Assembly: GCF_001854805.1 (NCBI RefSeq)
Contig: NZ_MBLO01000219.1
Location: 6,539 to 54,649 of the forward strand
DNA: 48,111 nucleotides
Source of the DNA: Pseudofrankia coriaricola
GTDB lineage: Bacteria; Actinomycetota; Actinomycetes; Frankiales; Frankiaceae
Reading direction: 5' to 3'
The position numbers were made by a program, and so were the translations under genes. The notes under the pieces are model-generated. The model was not told the origin of the DNA. It did no database searches and saw only the letters and a list, made by a program, of their open reading frames with translations. Shown here one piece after another: positions 30,474 to 38,835 of the stretch; the stretch's first letter is position 1, and every line of letters begins with the position of its first letter.

Positions 30474-31730
30474 ATGCAGCCAACGTCCTCGGTGACACCG
30501 GACGGCCCGGCGGCGGCCGGCGGGCCGATGCCCGACGAATGGTGCCTGCGGGAGTTCAACCACGTCTCCCCCGCGTTAGCCCCGGTCCTGCCGGAGACAC
30601 TCGCGCGGATGCGATCGCTCTGCCCCGTCGCCCACAGCGAGGCGCACGGCGGCTTCTGGGTCGTGACGAAGTACGAGGACGTGCTGCGGGTCGCCCAGGA
30701 CTGGGAGACCTTCACCTCGGAAGAGGGGCTGAACATCCCGCCGTACCGCGGCACGGTACGTAACATCCCGGTCGAGGTGGACCCGCCCGAGCAGCGGGTC
30801 TACAAGAGGCTCGTCAACGCGCATCTGACGCCAAAGGCGATCGCGCACTGGGAGACGCCGGCCCGCGCGCTGGTCACCCGGCTGATCGACGACTTCGTCG
30901 AGCGCGGCGCGTGCGAGTTCATGGACGACTTCGCCCGCCCTTTCCCGAGCACGTCGTTCTTCGACTTCGCGCTGCACGCCCCGCGGGACGAGATCGCGAA
31001 GGTCGCCGAGCTGGCGTCGGCGTCCTCGGTGCCCAACCATCCACGGGCCCAGGAGTCCTGGGCTGGCCTGTCGGCCTGGATCACCAACCTGCTGGCCGAG
31101 CGGCGCGGAGCGGCGCCACGCGGCGACGTGGTCGACGCCGTGCTCGCGGCCGAGTACGAGGGCCGGCCGCTCACCGAGGCGGAGGCCGTCGGCATCGTCC
31201 AGCTGCTCGTCCTCGGCGGCCTGGAGACGACGGCCGGCGCCCTGGGGCTGATGATGCTGCGCTTCACCCGCCAGCCGGAGATCCCCGCGCTGCTGCGCGC
31301 GCACCCGGAACGCATCCCGACCGCCGTCGAGGAGCTGCTGCGCCTCGACTCGCCGTTCATCGCCATCGCCCGCACCGCCACCCGCGACGTCGAGCTCGGC
31401 GGCCGGCAGATCCACGCGGGCGACAAGGTCCTGCTGTACTGGGCGTCGGCGAACCATGACACCGCCGAGTTCCCCGACGCCGACGCGTTCGACCCGGGCC
31501 GCTCGCCGAACCGGCACGTCGCCTTCGGCGCCGGCCCGCACCGCTGCCTGGGCTCCAACGTCGCCCGCCTGAACCTGCGGATCGCCCTCGAGGAGCTCAC
31601 CAGCCGGCTCGGCGACATCAGGCTGGCCGACGGCGCGGACATCCACTTCCACAACACCCTCACCCGCTCCCCGCACACCCTCCCCATCACGTTCCGCCCC
31701 GGCCCCCGCGTCGGCACCCCCACGTCCTAG
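30474..31730 (+). CDS. cytochrome P450
   Basis: 418 aa. I-helix L-G-G-L-E-T-T-A-G, K-helix E-E-L-L-R, haem loop F-G-A-G-P-H-R-C358-L-G. A soluble monooxygenase that needs ferredoxin and reductase; no ferredoxin gene is adjacent, unlike the P450 at 3416, so it may share that one. TGGAGGAAC precedes the ATG. It lies downstream of the ALDH group but behind a strong terminator, so it has its own promoter in the 90 bp upstream, where no clear box was seen. Confidence 0.95.
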   Translation: MQPTSSVTPDGPAAAGGPMPDEWCLREFNHVSPALAPVLPETLARMRSLCPVAHSEAHGGFWVVTKYEDVLRVAQDWETFTSEEGLNIPPYRGTVRNIPVEVDPPEQRVYKRLVNAHLTPKAIAHWETPARALVTRLIDDFVERGACEFMDDFARPFPSTSFFDFALHAPRDEIAKVAELASASSVPNHPRAQESWAGLSAWITNLLAERRGAAPRGDVVDAVLAAEYEGRPLTEAEAVGIVQLLVLGGLETTAGALGLMMLRFTRQPEIPALLRAHPERIPTAVEELLRLDSPFIAIARTATRDVELGGRQIHAGDKVLLYWASANHDTAEFPDADAFDPGRSPNRHVAFGAGPHRCLGSNVARLNLRIALEELTSRLGDIRLADGADIHFHNTLTRSPHTLPITFRPGPRVGTPTS

Positions 31731-31737
31731 ACGCGGT

Positions 31738-31761
31738 GGGAGCGGCTGTCACGCCGCTCCC
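31738..31761 (+). terminator. hairpin after the P450 gene
   Basis: GGGAGCGGC / GCCGCTCCC, perfect 9-bp arms and a 6-nt loop, starting 8 bp after the stop codon. Confidence 0.7.
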
Positions 31762-31863
31762 GGATATTCCCGCGGGCGGCTGTCGACCTCGCGACGCGCC
31801 AGGGAGGCGTCCGGGAGGCGACGATGAACGGATGCTCCGGGTTGCCAGGGCTGGACTGGGGCC

Positions 31864-32493
31864 ATGACGGTTTCCCTCTGCTCGCCAGACCGTACCCAGG
31901 CGCAGGCCCGCGCCGGCCAGGTCGGCGGTGTACCCCGTCAGCGTGGCGAGACCCGCCGGCGAGCCGCCGCGCCGTGTTCGCGCCGCGCCATCCGGCGGGC
32001 CGTCCCGCTGGTCCGCGAGCTGACGCCGCGGGACGGCGCGGCGCTCGACGAGGTGTTCGCCGGCCTGTCACCACGCAGCCGCTACCTGCGCTTCCACGCT
32101 CCGCTGCACCAGCTGTCCAGCCGTTTCCGCGCGACCCTTCTCGACGTCGACGGCCGTGACCGGCTGACGCTCGTGGCCGTGGTCTGCACGCCGGAAGGCC
32201 CCCGCACGGCGGGGATCGTCCGGCTGGCCCGCACCGGGCCGCGCGAGGCGGAGGTCGCCATCGAGGTCGCCGACGCGCTGCACCGCCAGGGCATCGGCCG
32301 CCTCCTGCTGACGACGATCGGCCAGCGCGCCGGCGAGCTCGGTCTCACCCACCTGACCGCCGAGGTCCTTGCCGAGAACACGCCCGCCCTGGCCCTCTTC
32401 CGCTCGGTCTTCCCCGATGGCCCCACCCGCCGAGCGGGCGGCATCCTCACCCTCACCTGCCGCCTCCCCGCCGCCTCCGACATCCCCGGGTAA
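31864..32493 (+). CDS. GNAT-family N-acetyltransferase
   Basis: 209 aa as drawn. The acetyl-CoA-binding motif H-R-Q-G-I-G-R-L-L-L is near residue 140, preceded by the strand E-V-A-I-E-V-A-D and followed by L-T-A-E-V-L-A-E-N-T-P-A-L-A-L-F. The start of the domain, V-R-E-L-T-P-R-D-G-A-A-L-D-E-V-F, resembles the acetyltransferase modules of actinobacterial protein acetyltransferases. The first ~45 residues are Arg-rich and unlike family members, so the true start may lie further in. Substrate unknown. Confidence 0.8.
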   Translation: MTVSLCSPDRTQAQARAGQVGGVPRQRGETRRRAAAPCSRRAIRRAVPLVRELTPRDGAALDEVFAGLSPRSRYLRFHAPLHQLSSRFRATLLDVDGRDRLTLVAVVCTPEGPRTAGIVRLARTGPREAEVAIEVADALHRQGIGRLLLTTIGQRAGELGLTHLTAEVLAENTPALALFRSVFPDGPTRRAGGILTLTCRLPAASDIPG

Positions 32494-32526
32494 TCATCAG
32501 CCGGGGCGTCTGGCCGGGTGCCGTGC

Positions 32527-33216
32527 TCAGGCGTCGCGCGTCGGGCGTGCGGCCGAGCGGGCACGGATGTGGACGCGTTCGCCCTGGGGACCGACGAGGC
32601 TGAGGATCTCGGCGGGGTGAGGGGTCGGATTGCTGAAGGCGTGCGGGACGCGGGTGTCGAACTCCGCCACCTCGCCGGCGGCGAGGACGAGATCGTGCTC
32701 GCCGAGCTGCAGGCGCAGCCGCCCGGACAGGACGTAGAGCCAGTCGTAGCCCTCGTGGACCTTCTGCTCCGGCTCGTACGGCGGCCAGCGGGCCGGGATG
32801 ATCATTTTGAATGCCTGTAGCCCGCCGGGCCGGCGGGACAGCGGGATGACCGTCATCCCGTTCCGCACGAACGGGCGTGGGTGGACGCGCGGGTCGGCGG
32901 TCTGCGGGTGGCCGACCAGCTCGTCGAGCGGGACCCGGTAGGCCCGGGCCAGCGGGAGCAGCAGCTCCAGGGTCAGCCGGCGCTGGCCGGACTCCAGCCG
33001 CGACAGCGTGCTGACCGAAATCCCGGTGGCCTTCGACAGCCTCGGCAGCGTCAGGTCGCGCTCCTGGCGCAACGCTCGCAGCCGCGGGCCCACGGCCGCG
33101 AGCATCCCGTCGAGATCCATCTCCTCGTCGTCGGGCGCCCACGCGTCCGGGAAGGCCGGCATCCCCGGCGCGTCGGCCCTCCCCGTCCCCGTGTCCTGTG
33201 CCCCGCAGTCCGCCAT
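32527..33216 (-). CDS. XRE-family HTH regulator with C-terminal cupin domain
   Basis: 229 aa. HTH around residues 40-95: L-R-A-L-R-Q-E-R-D-L-T-L-P-R-L-S-K-A-T-G-I-S-V-S-T-L-S-R-L-E-S-G. The cupin_2 sensor covers about 130-215, with Y-D-W-L-Y-V-L-S-G-R-L-R-L and E-F-D-T-R-V-P-H-A-F. The combination is used by regulators that sense small ligands or metals. ATG at 33216 is preferred over a TTG 8 codons earlier; a TTGACA (33253-33248) upstream suggests a near-leaderless mRNA. It diverges from the oxidoreductase-methyltransferase fusion, which it probably represses or activates. Confidence 0.9.
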   Translation of the reverse strand: MADCGAQDTGTGRADAPGMPAFPDAWAPDDEEMDLDGMLAAVGPRLRALRQERDLTLPRLSKATGISVSTLSRLESGQRRLTLELLLPLARAYRVPLDELVGHPQTADPRVHPRPFVRNGMTVIPLSRRPGGLQAFKMIIPARWPPYEPEQKVHEGYDWLYVLSGRLRLQLGEHDLVLAAGEVAEFDTRVPHAFSNPTPHPAEILSLVGPQGERVHIRARSAARPTRDA

Positions 33217-33375
33217 GCCAGGAGTTTGCCATCCCGGCAAGGTTGTTTGTCAAAACCCCCGTCGGTGCCGCACAGTCCGACCGCGGACGCGCGACGTCCG
33301 CGCCGAGGGCGTCGACGACGGCGCCGGCCGGCGACGCCGGCCCGCCCGCGTCGCCGCGGATCCGAGGAGGAGCAC

Positions 33376-35229
33376 ATGACGATCGAGACCGGACACGACC
33401 CGTCGGTCGACGCCGTGACAGCCGAGGAGCGGGCGTACGACGTCCTCGTCGTGGGTGGTGGCCCGGCGGGGCTCTCCGCGGCGCTCACCCTGTCGCGGGC
33501 GCGGCGCGCGGTGCTGGTCGTCGACGCGGGCGAGCCGCGCAACGCTCGCGCCGGCGGCGTGCACAACTACCTGGGCCGTGAGGGCACCCCACCGGCCGAG
33601 CTGCTCGCCATCGGCCGCGTCGAGGTCGCCGGCTACGGCGGCGAGGTCGTCACCGGGACGGTCACCGCCGCCGAGCGCCTCGACGACGCCCAGGGCGTCG
33701 GCGACGACGTGGGCGACGGAGTCGGGCCGCGTTTCCGGGTCACGCTCGCGGACGGCCGGACGGTACGGGCCCGCCGGCTGCTCGTCGCGACGGGCCTCGT
33801 CGACGAGCAGCCCGACGTGCCCGGTGTCGCCGACCGGTGGGGCCGCGACGTGCTGCACTGCCCGTACTGCCACGGCTGGGAGGTCCGCGACCAGGCGGTC
33901 GGCGTGCTCGCGACCAGCGAGCTCGCGGTCCACCAGGCGCTGATGTGGCGGCAGTGGAGCCCGGACGTGGTCCTGTTCCGCCACACCGCGCCCGACCTCA
34001 CCGAGGAGCAGGCCGAGCAGCTGGCCGCCCGCGGCATCGCCGTCGTCGACGGCGAGGTCGCCGGGCTCGAGGTGGCCGACGACCGGCTCGTCGGCGTCCG
34101 CCTGCGCTCCGGCGAGGTCGTCCCACGCCAGGCGGTGACGGTCGCGTCGCGACTCGCGGCGCGCGCCGGACTGCTCGCGCCGCTGGGTCTGCGGCCGGTC
34201 GAGGCGCGGATGGGCGAACTGGTCATCGGCGACCGGATCGAGGCCGGCCCGACCGGCGCCACCTCGGTCGCCGGGGTGTGGGTGGTGGGCAACGTCGCCG
34301 ACGTCCAGGCACAGGTCATCTCGTCGGCCGCCTCGGGCGTCATGACCGCCGCCGCGCTCAACGCCGACCTCATCGCCGAGGACACCCGCCGAGCCGTCGA
34401 GGCGCACCGCTACCAGCGGGTCTTCAGCGAGCAGGCCTGGAGCGACCGGCACCGGGCGCGCGGGCCCGCGCACCCCGACAGCGACGACCCGAGCCCGACG
34501 CTGGCCGCGACGGTCGTCGACCTGCCGCCCGGCACGGCACTCGACGCCGGCGCCGGCACGGGCGCGGACGCCTGCTGGCTCGCCGCCGGCGGCTGGAAGG
34601 TCACCGCCGTCGACCTGTCGAAGGAAGCCCTGGAACGCGCCGAGGCCCGCGCGACCCGGCTCGGCCACGACATCACCTGGGTCCACGCGGACCTCGCCGT
34701 TGAGCCGGCCCCCGGCACCTTCGACCTGGTCACCGCCCACTACCTGTGCCTGCCGCCGGCGCAGCGGCGCACGCTGTTCGCCCACCTCGCCGCCGCCGTC
34801 GCCCCCGGCGGCACCCTCCTCCTCGTCGGCCACGCGCCCGGCGACAGCGACGGCCACGCACACGCCCGCCGCGACGAGCATGGTGACGGCAATGAGAACG
34901 GTCACGGCAGCGGGCACGGCCACGGCCACGGCAATGGGAACGGCGCGCACGGGCAAAGCCAGACCCATGGACACGGCCACGAGCATGGGCACGACCACGA
35001 CGGACCGGCGCACGAGGCCCACGGCGGGGCCGACGGCCCGCGGGCCACGGTTCCTGACCCCCACCCGGCCGAGGTCGCCTGGACCGCCGGAGACGTCGCC
35101 GCCTCCCTGGGCCCCGGCTGGACCATCGAAACGGCCGAGACCCGTCCTTTCGCCGGGGTTCCCGGGGGACATGCGGCCACTCATGACTCGATCCTGCGCG
35201 CCCGCCGCGACGACCTGACCCCCCAGTAG
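33376..35229 (+). CDS. fused FAD-dependent disulfide oxidoreductase / SAM methyltransferase with His-rich loop
   Basis: 617 aa. Residues 21-335 are a thioredoxin-reductase-like flavoprotein: V-V-G-G-G-P-A-G-L-S-A-A at the N terminus, redox pair C162-P-Y-C165-H-G-W-E and A-T-G near 138. The CPYCHG motif is that of GliT/HlmI-type dithiol oxidases rather than true thioredoxin reductase. Residues about 380-617 are a class I methyltransferase of TehB-like type: L-D-A-G-A-G-T-G-A-D-A, V-T-A-V-D-L-S. A Gly/His/Asn-rich stretch of ~55 residues with about 20 histidines interrupts it (about 492-553). AGGAGG precedes the ATG. Divergent from an XRE-cupin gene. Likely role: detoxification of a thiol, metalloid or metal (inference). 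Confidence 0.9.
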   Translation: MTIETGHDPSVDAVTAEERAYDVLVVGGGPAGLSAALTLSRARRAVLVVDAGEPRNARAGGVHNYLGREGTPPAELLAIGRVEVAGYGGEVVTGTVTAAERLDDAQGVGDDVGDGVGPRFRVTLADGRTVRARRLLVATGLVDEQPDVPGVADRWGRDVLHCPYCHGWEVRDQAVGVLATSELAVHQALMWRQWSPDVVLFRHTAPDLTEEQAEQLAARGIAVVDGEVAGLEVADDRLVGVRLRSGEVVPRQAVTVASRLAARAGLLAPLGLRPVEARMGELVIGDRIEAGPTGATSVAGVWVVGNVADVQAQVISSAASGVMTAAALNADLIAEDTRRAVEAHRYQRVFSEQAWSDRHRARGPAHPDSDDPSPTLAATVVDLPPGTALDAGAGTGADACWLAAGGWKVTAVDLSKEALERAEARATRLGHDITWVHADLAVEPAPGTFDLVTAHYLCLPPAQRRTLFAHLAAAVAPGGTLLLVGHAPGDSDGHAHARRDEHGDGNENGHGSGHGHGHGNGNGAHGQSQTHGHGHEHGHDHDGPAHEAHGGADGPRATVPDPHPAEVAWTAGDVAASLGPGWTIETAETRPFAGVPGGHAATHDSILRARRDDLTPQ

Positions 35230-35288
35230 CGCGGCTCCACCCCGCCCGCTCCCGATCCCACTCCCCTCGCCGACGACTGGCCCGACCG

Positions 35289-36488
35289 ATGAGTCACGCG
35301 GGCCGCGACGGTCCAACGGGTATGGGCGAGCGCATGAGCGCGAACGACATCCAGACACGCGTGCAGGCCGCGATCGACCGGATGGTGCGGGACGGCGCGG
35401 AGGTGGGGCTGCAGGTGGCCGTCGTGCGGCATGGCCACCTGGTCGTCGACGCGGTGGCCGGCGCGCGCGACGCCGGCCGGCGGCATCCGGTCCTGCCCGA
35501 CACGCTGTTCTACGCGGCCTCCACCGCCAAGGGGGTGGCCGCGGCGACAGCGCACGTACTCGTCGAGCGGGGCGTGCTCACCGACGACCTGCGGATCGCC
35601 GACGTCTGGCCCGAGTTCGGCGCCCACGGCAAGCAGCACACGACGCTGCGGCACGTGCTGCTGCACACGGCGGGCGTGCCGGCGCCGCCATACGACACGA
35701 CCGTCGAGCAGCTGTGCGACTGGGACCACATGTGCGCGGCGCTGGCCGGCTCCGAGCCGTGGTGGGTGCCCGGCACGCGGTTCGGCTACCACGCCCAGAC
35801 CTTCGGCTTCCTGCTCGGCGAGACCGTCCGCCGTGCCTCGGGCCGACCGCTGTCGTGGTGGCTGCGTGAGGCGGTCACGATCCCCCTCGGGATCGAGGAC
35901 CACGTGCATTTCGGCGTCCCCGAGCCCCTGCTCGGCCGAGTCGCGCACCAGCACCGACCGACCGGACCACCACCGGAGCCTCCGGAGACCGGCTCGCCTG
36001 CCGACCGGGCGGTCCCGCCAGGCATCCGCCCCGACGCGGACCTCGCCAACCGCCGCGACGTCCTCACCGCCGACATCGTCTCCAGCGGCACCATGACCGC
36101 CCGGGGGGCGGCACGCGTCTACGCGGCTCTGCTCGGCGGCGTGGCGGACGGCGGCGCGGGCGGCGGCGCCCTGGTGTCGCCGACGCGCCTCGCGGCCATG
36201 GCCGCGCTCAGCCATGACGGGCCGGACGAGGTGATGGGGATGCCCGCCACCTGGGCGTTCGGGTTCAGCCCCTACCGTCCGGGCGGCGTCGCCTCGCGGC
36301 CCGGATCGGCCTTCGGCATGGTCGGCTCGAACGGTTCGGCGGCGTACGCCGACATCGACTCGGGCGTCGCCGTGGCGGTCATGCGGAACCAGTTCAGCCC
36401 GGACCTGTCCGCCGCGGCCGAGATCGACCGGATCGTGGCCGACGCGTTTCCCGGCTCCGCCGGCTCGCGCGGGCAGACCAACGGCTGA
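35289..36488 (+). CDS. serine hydrolase (beta-lactamase/DD-peptidase-like family)
   Basis: 399 aa. The S-x-x-K nucleophile motif is A-S-T-A-K near residue 78, the second motif is Y-H-A (in place of the usual Y-x-N), and a third Gly-rich strand G-M-V-G-S-N-G-S is near 350. This is the family of esterases, D-aminopeptidases and EstB-like enzymes; no signal peptide is seen, so a cytoplasmic esterase is likely. Start is uncertain: ATG at 35289, 35322 and 35334 are all possible and none has a strong Shine-Dalgarno. It is followed 18 bp later by the PNPOx-like gene. Confidence 0.85.
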   Translation: MSHAGRDGPTGMGERMSANDIQTRVQAAIDRMVRDGAEVGLQVAVVRHGHLVVDAVAGARDAGRRHPVLPDTLFYAASTAKGVAAATAHVLVERGVLTDDLRIADVWPEFGAHGKQHTTLRHVLLHTAGVPAPPYDTTVEQLCDWDHMCAALAGSEPWWVPGTRFGYHAQTFGFLLGETVRRASGRPLSWWLREAVTIPLGIEDHVHFGVPEPLLGRVAHQHRPTGPPPEPPETGSPADRAVPPGIRPDADLANRRDVLTADIVSSGTMTARGAARVYAALLGGVADGGAGGGALVSPTRLAAMAALSHDGPDEVMGMPATWAFGFSPYRPGGVASRPGSAFGMVGSNGSAAYADIDSGVAVAVMRNQFSPDLSAAAEIDRIVADAFPGSAGSRGQTNG

Positions 36489-36506
36489 CGATGGGAGCGA
36501 CGGACG

Positions 36507-37031
36507 ATGGGAGCGACGATGGATGACCTGGTGACCCAGCTCGACGAGCGGTTCAGCGATCCCGACGCCCAGCCCACCACCTGGGCCACGGCCCGTGAGG
36601 TGCTCGAGACGGCCCAGATCACCTGGATATCGACCGTACGGGCCGACGGACGACCGCACGTCACGCCACTGGTCGCGGTGTGGCTCGACGGAGCACTCCA
36701 CTTCAGCACCGGCCCGACAGAGCAGAAGGCGATCAACCTTGCCACGAACCCCAACGTCGTGCTGACCACCGGCCGCGACACCTGGGACCGGGGAGTCGAC
36801 GTGATGGTCGAGGGCGAGGCGGTCCGCGTCACCGACCGGGCGGCCCTCACGCGGCTCGCCGCCGCCTGGCGAACCAAGTGGAACGGCAGCTGGCGGTTCG
36901 ACGTCGCCGACGACGGCTTCCACCAGCAGCGCGGCGGCCTGGCGCTCGTCTTCGCGGTCAGGCCGACGAAGATCCTCGCCTTCGGCAAGGGCACCTTCAC
37001 CCACACTCGCCACCTGCCCCGGGCCCGCTGA
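36507..37031 (+). CDS. pyridoxamine 5'-phosphate oxidase-like (split-barrel flavin/F420) protein
   Basis: 174 aa. The split barrel reads W-I-S-T-V-R-A-D-G-R-P-H-V-T-P-L-V-A-V-W-L-D-G-A-L-H-F-S-T-G, followed by K-A-I-N-L-A-T-N-P-N-V-V-L-T-T-G. This group of actinobacterial proteins usually binds F420 or FMN and reduces or detoxifies small molecules. The first ATG and another 12 nt later both follow copies of GGGAGCGACG, so the start is not settled. Probably co-transcribed with the serine hydrolase. Confidence 0.87.
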   Translation: MGATMDDLVTQLDERFSDPDAQPTTWATAREVLETAQITWISTVRADGRPHVTPLVAVWLDGALHFSTGPTEQKAINLATNPNVVLTTGRDTWDRGVDVMVEGEAVRVTDRAALTRLAAAWRTKWNGSWRFDVADDGFHQQRGGLALVFAVRPTKILAFGKGTFTHTRHLPRAR

Positions 37032-37461
37032 CTGGCACGGCCGGCGAAACACGAGTACTGCCCGGGCGGCCGGGTGGGATCGGGAGCGTGGCGGTCCCAC
37101 CCGGCCGGTGGTGCCGGAGCAGGTCGGCTCAGCTTCGGCCACGTCACTATCCCTGGAGCTCCTGGCCATCTCGCAAAGACACGATCGGGCTGACAATCTC
37201 GCTGGTCAGCTGCCCGCCACCACCGCCCCGTTGCAATCTCGATGAAAGTCGCGATGCCCAACGACCGCCGTCATCTCCTGTCGCCGAAATGAACGTGAGG
37301 ATCTCGGCAAAAGCGCACCTATCATTTGGGGCCCCTACCTGGCTGCACCCTCCGTCTTTCTCGGGGGGTGCAGCGCGACTGCCTACTTCGGCGTTTTCAG
37401 GCGGACGTGGGCCGCATTCAGAGGTGCTTGCCTTTCTTCCGTTCCGAGCTACTGTGAACGC
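37032..37461. other. 430-bp region without a supported gene
   Basis: Contains a stem-loop CTGCACCC / GGGTGCAG (37343-37350, 37366-37373) and, at the right end, a promoter for the DUF222 gene. Open frames here lack codon bias and family motifs. Confidence 0.5.
37428..37455 (+). promoter_or_regulatory. predicted promoter of the DUF222 gene
   Basis: TTGCCT (37428-37433), 16-bp spacer, TACTGT (37450-37455), with the ATG 6 nt later, so a leaderless message is likely. Confidence 0.45.
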
Positions 37462-38835
37462 ATGTTCGATATCTGTGGCGGCCCTGCTCCGAGGTCGCCT
37501 GCTTCGAGGTCGCCTGAGCCGCGGGCGGCCGCGGTGTGCGAGGCGCCGCCGCGGCGGGATGCCGCCTCCGGGCACGGGTCCCGGCCCGCGGGGTCCGGAC
37601 CGCGTCGGTCTTCGGCGCCAGCGCCGCATCGGTCGTCCTCGCGTCCGGCGGCGTACGCCTGCCCACAGGCCACTGACGCCGTGCCGGCTCCCGCGGTCGC
37701 GTCGGACAGGTCTGGTGCAACGTCTGCCCGGCGGGCGCGGGTCAGAACAGGACGTGGCGGGGCAGGACGCTCCGCATTTCCGACCGCCTCCGGCACCTCG
37801 GCCGCCGGCCTGGACGCCTCAGGCCTACCGGACTTCCCGAACACCACCGCCCCTGCCGCCCCTGCCGCCCCCAGCGGCCCCGGTGCTTCGGCCCGTTCAG
37901 ATCCTTCCGGTACTGACACCCAGGTCACGGGCACAGCTGCCGGGACCGACGATGGGTTGGTGGGGCCGTTGGCGGTGGTAGAGGCTGCCTTCGACGTGGC
38001 GGTGGCCCAGCTGGCGGACTGCGCGGAGGAGGCGGCGTTTGCCCTGGTCGCGGGCCTGGCCCGGCTGGCCGCCCGGCTGCAGGGGCTCACGATCCAGGCA
38101 CAGGTCGCGCTTGCCCGGCTACGGCCGGCCCCGGCGGGCGACGGCGAGCTGGGCGGCGGGCCCTACTCGGAGTTCCTCGCCGACGAGCTGGCCGCCGAGC
38201 TGGGCCAGTCGCCGCGTGCGTTGTCCGACCGACTGGCCCGGGCCTGGGACATCGCCCACCAGCTACCCGCCGCACTCGACGCGCTCACCGCTGGCCGGTT
38301 GGACTACCCCCGGCTGCTCGCCCTGCACGACACCACCCAGGCACTGTCCGACGAGCAGCGCGCCACAGTTGAAGCCCAGATGTTGGTCGGCAGCCGCCTG
38401 AAGTCGTCGGCGCAGTGGCGGCGCAAGCTGCGCCGGATGGTGGCCCGGATCGACCCGGACGCCGCTGGTCGGCGGCGCAAGGAGGCTCGCGCCCAGCGCG
38501 GGGTCAGCGTCCAGCCTCTCGAAGACGGCATGTCCCTGCTCTCGGCAGCGAGTCGTGGTACGGATCATCGTCCGGCCTGTCGGGTAAGCCGCATGCCGGC
38601 GGCCGCCAAGCGGGAGGCGGCGGTTCCGTCCGGCCACGCGTGCGCTGACGGATGGCACGCCGGCCGGGAATCCGGTGGACGGTCCCGGCCGGCCGCCATC
38701 GTGCTGGAAGGCTCGCGCGGTCAGCCGCCCAGGAACGCGGCGCGGGCGAGGATGCCGACGTCGGTGTTGTCGGTGAACAGGCCGTCGATGCCGGTCTTGA
38801 GGAAGGTCACCTGCTCGTCGATGGCCCGTCCGTAG
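37462..38835 (+). CDS. DUF222 protein, truncated before the HNH nuclease part
   Basis: The frame is 457 codons. The first ~165 residues are Pro/Ala/Ser/Arg-rich and disordered. A DUF222 domain follows from about residue 170 (V-V-E-A-A-F-D-V-A-V-A-Q-L) to about 360 (R-A-Q-R-G-V-S-V-Q-P-L-E-D-G-M-S-L-L-S-A). At that point, where family members continue for another ~200 residues to an HNH endonuclease motif, the homology stops and the tail becomes unrelated Arg-rich sequence. The last 115 bp run antisense into the glycerophosphodiesterase gene. DUF222-HNH genes form repeated families (13E12 type) prone to recombination, so this is probably a broken copy. Confidence 0.75.
   Translation: MFDICGGPAPRSPASRSPEPRAAAVCEAPPRRDAASGHGSRPAGSGPRRSSAPAPHRSSSRPAAYACPQATDAVPAPAVASDRSGATSARRARVRTGRGGAGRSAFPTASGTSAAGLDASGLPDFPNTTAPAAPAAPSGPGASARSDPSGTDTQVTGTAAGTDDGLVGPLAVVEAAFDVAVAQLADCAEEAAFALVAGLARLAARLQGLTIQAQVALARLRPAPAGDGELGGGPYSEFLADELAAELGQSPRALSDRLARAWDIAHQLPAALDALTAGRLDYPRLLALHDTTQALSDEQRATVEAQMLVGSRLKSSAQWRRKLRRMVARIDPDAAGRRRKEARAQRGVSVQPLEDGMSLLSAASRGTDHRPACRVSRMPAAAKREAAVPSGHACADGWHAGRESGGRSRPAAIVLEGSRGQPPRNAARARMPTSVLSVNRPSMPVLRKVTCSSMARP
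38660..38692 (-). terminator. hairpin downstream of the glycerophosphodiesterase gene
   Basis: CCGGCCGGGA / TCCCGGCCGG arms (10 bp) around a 13-nt loop, about 28 bp past the stop on the minus strand. Confidence 0.55.

Noticed and set aside
36480-36520. Duplicated GACGATGGGAGCGACG before the PNPOx-like gene as a mobile-element target duplication
   Set aside because: The copies are nearly adjacent with nothing between them; simple slippage creating two possible starts.
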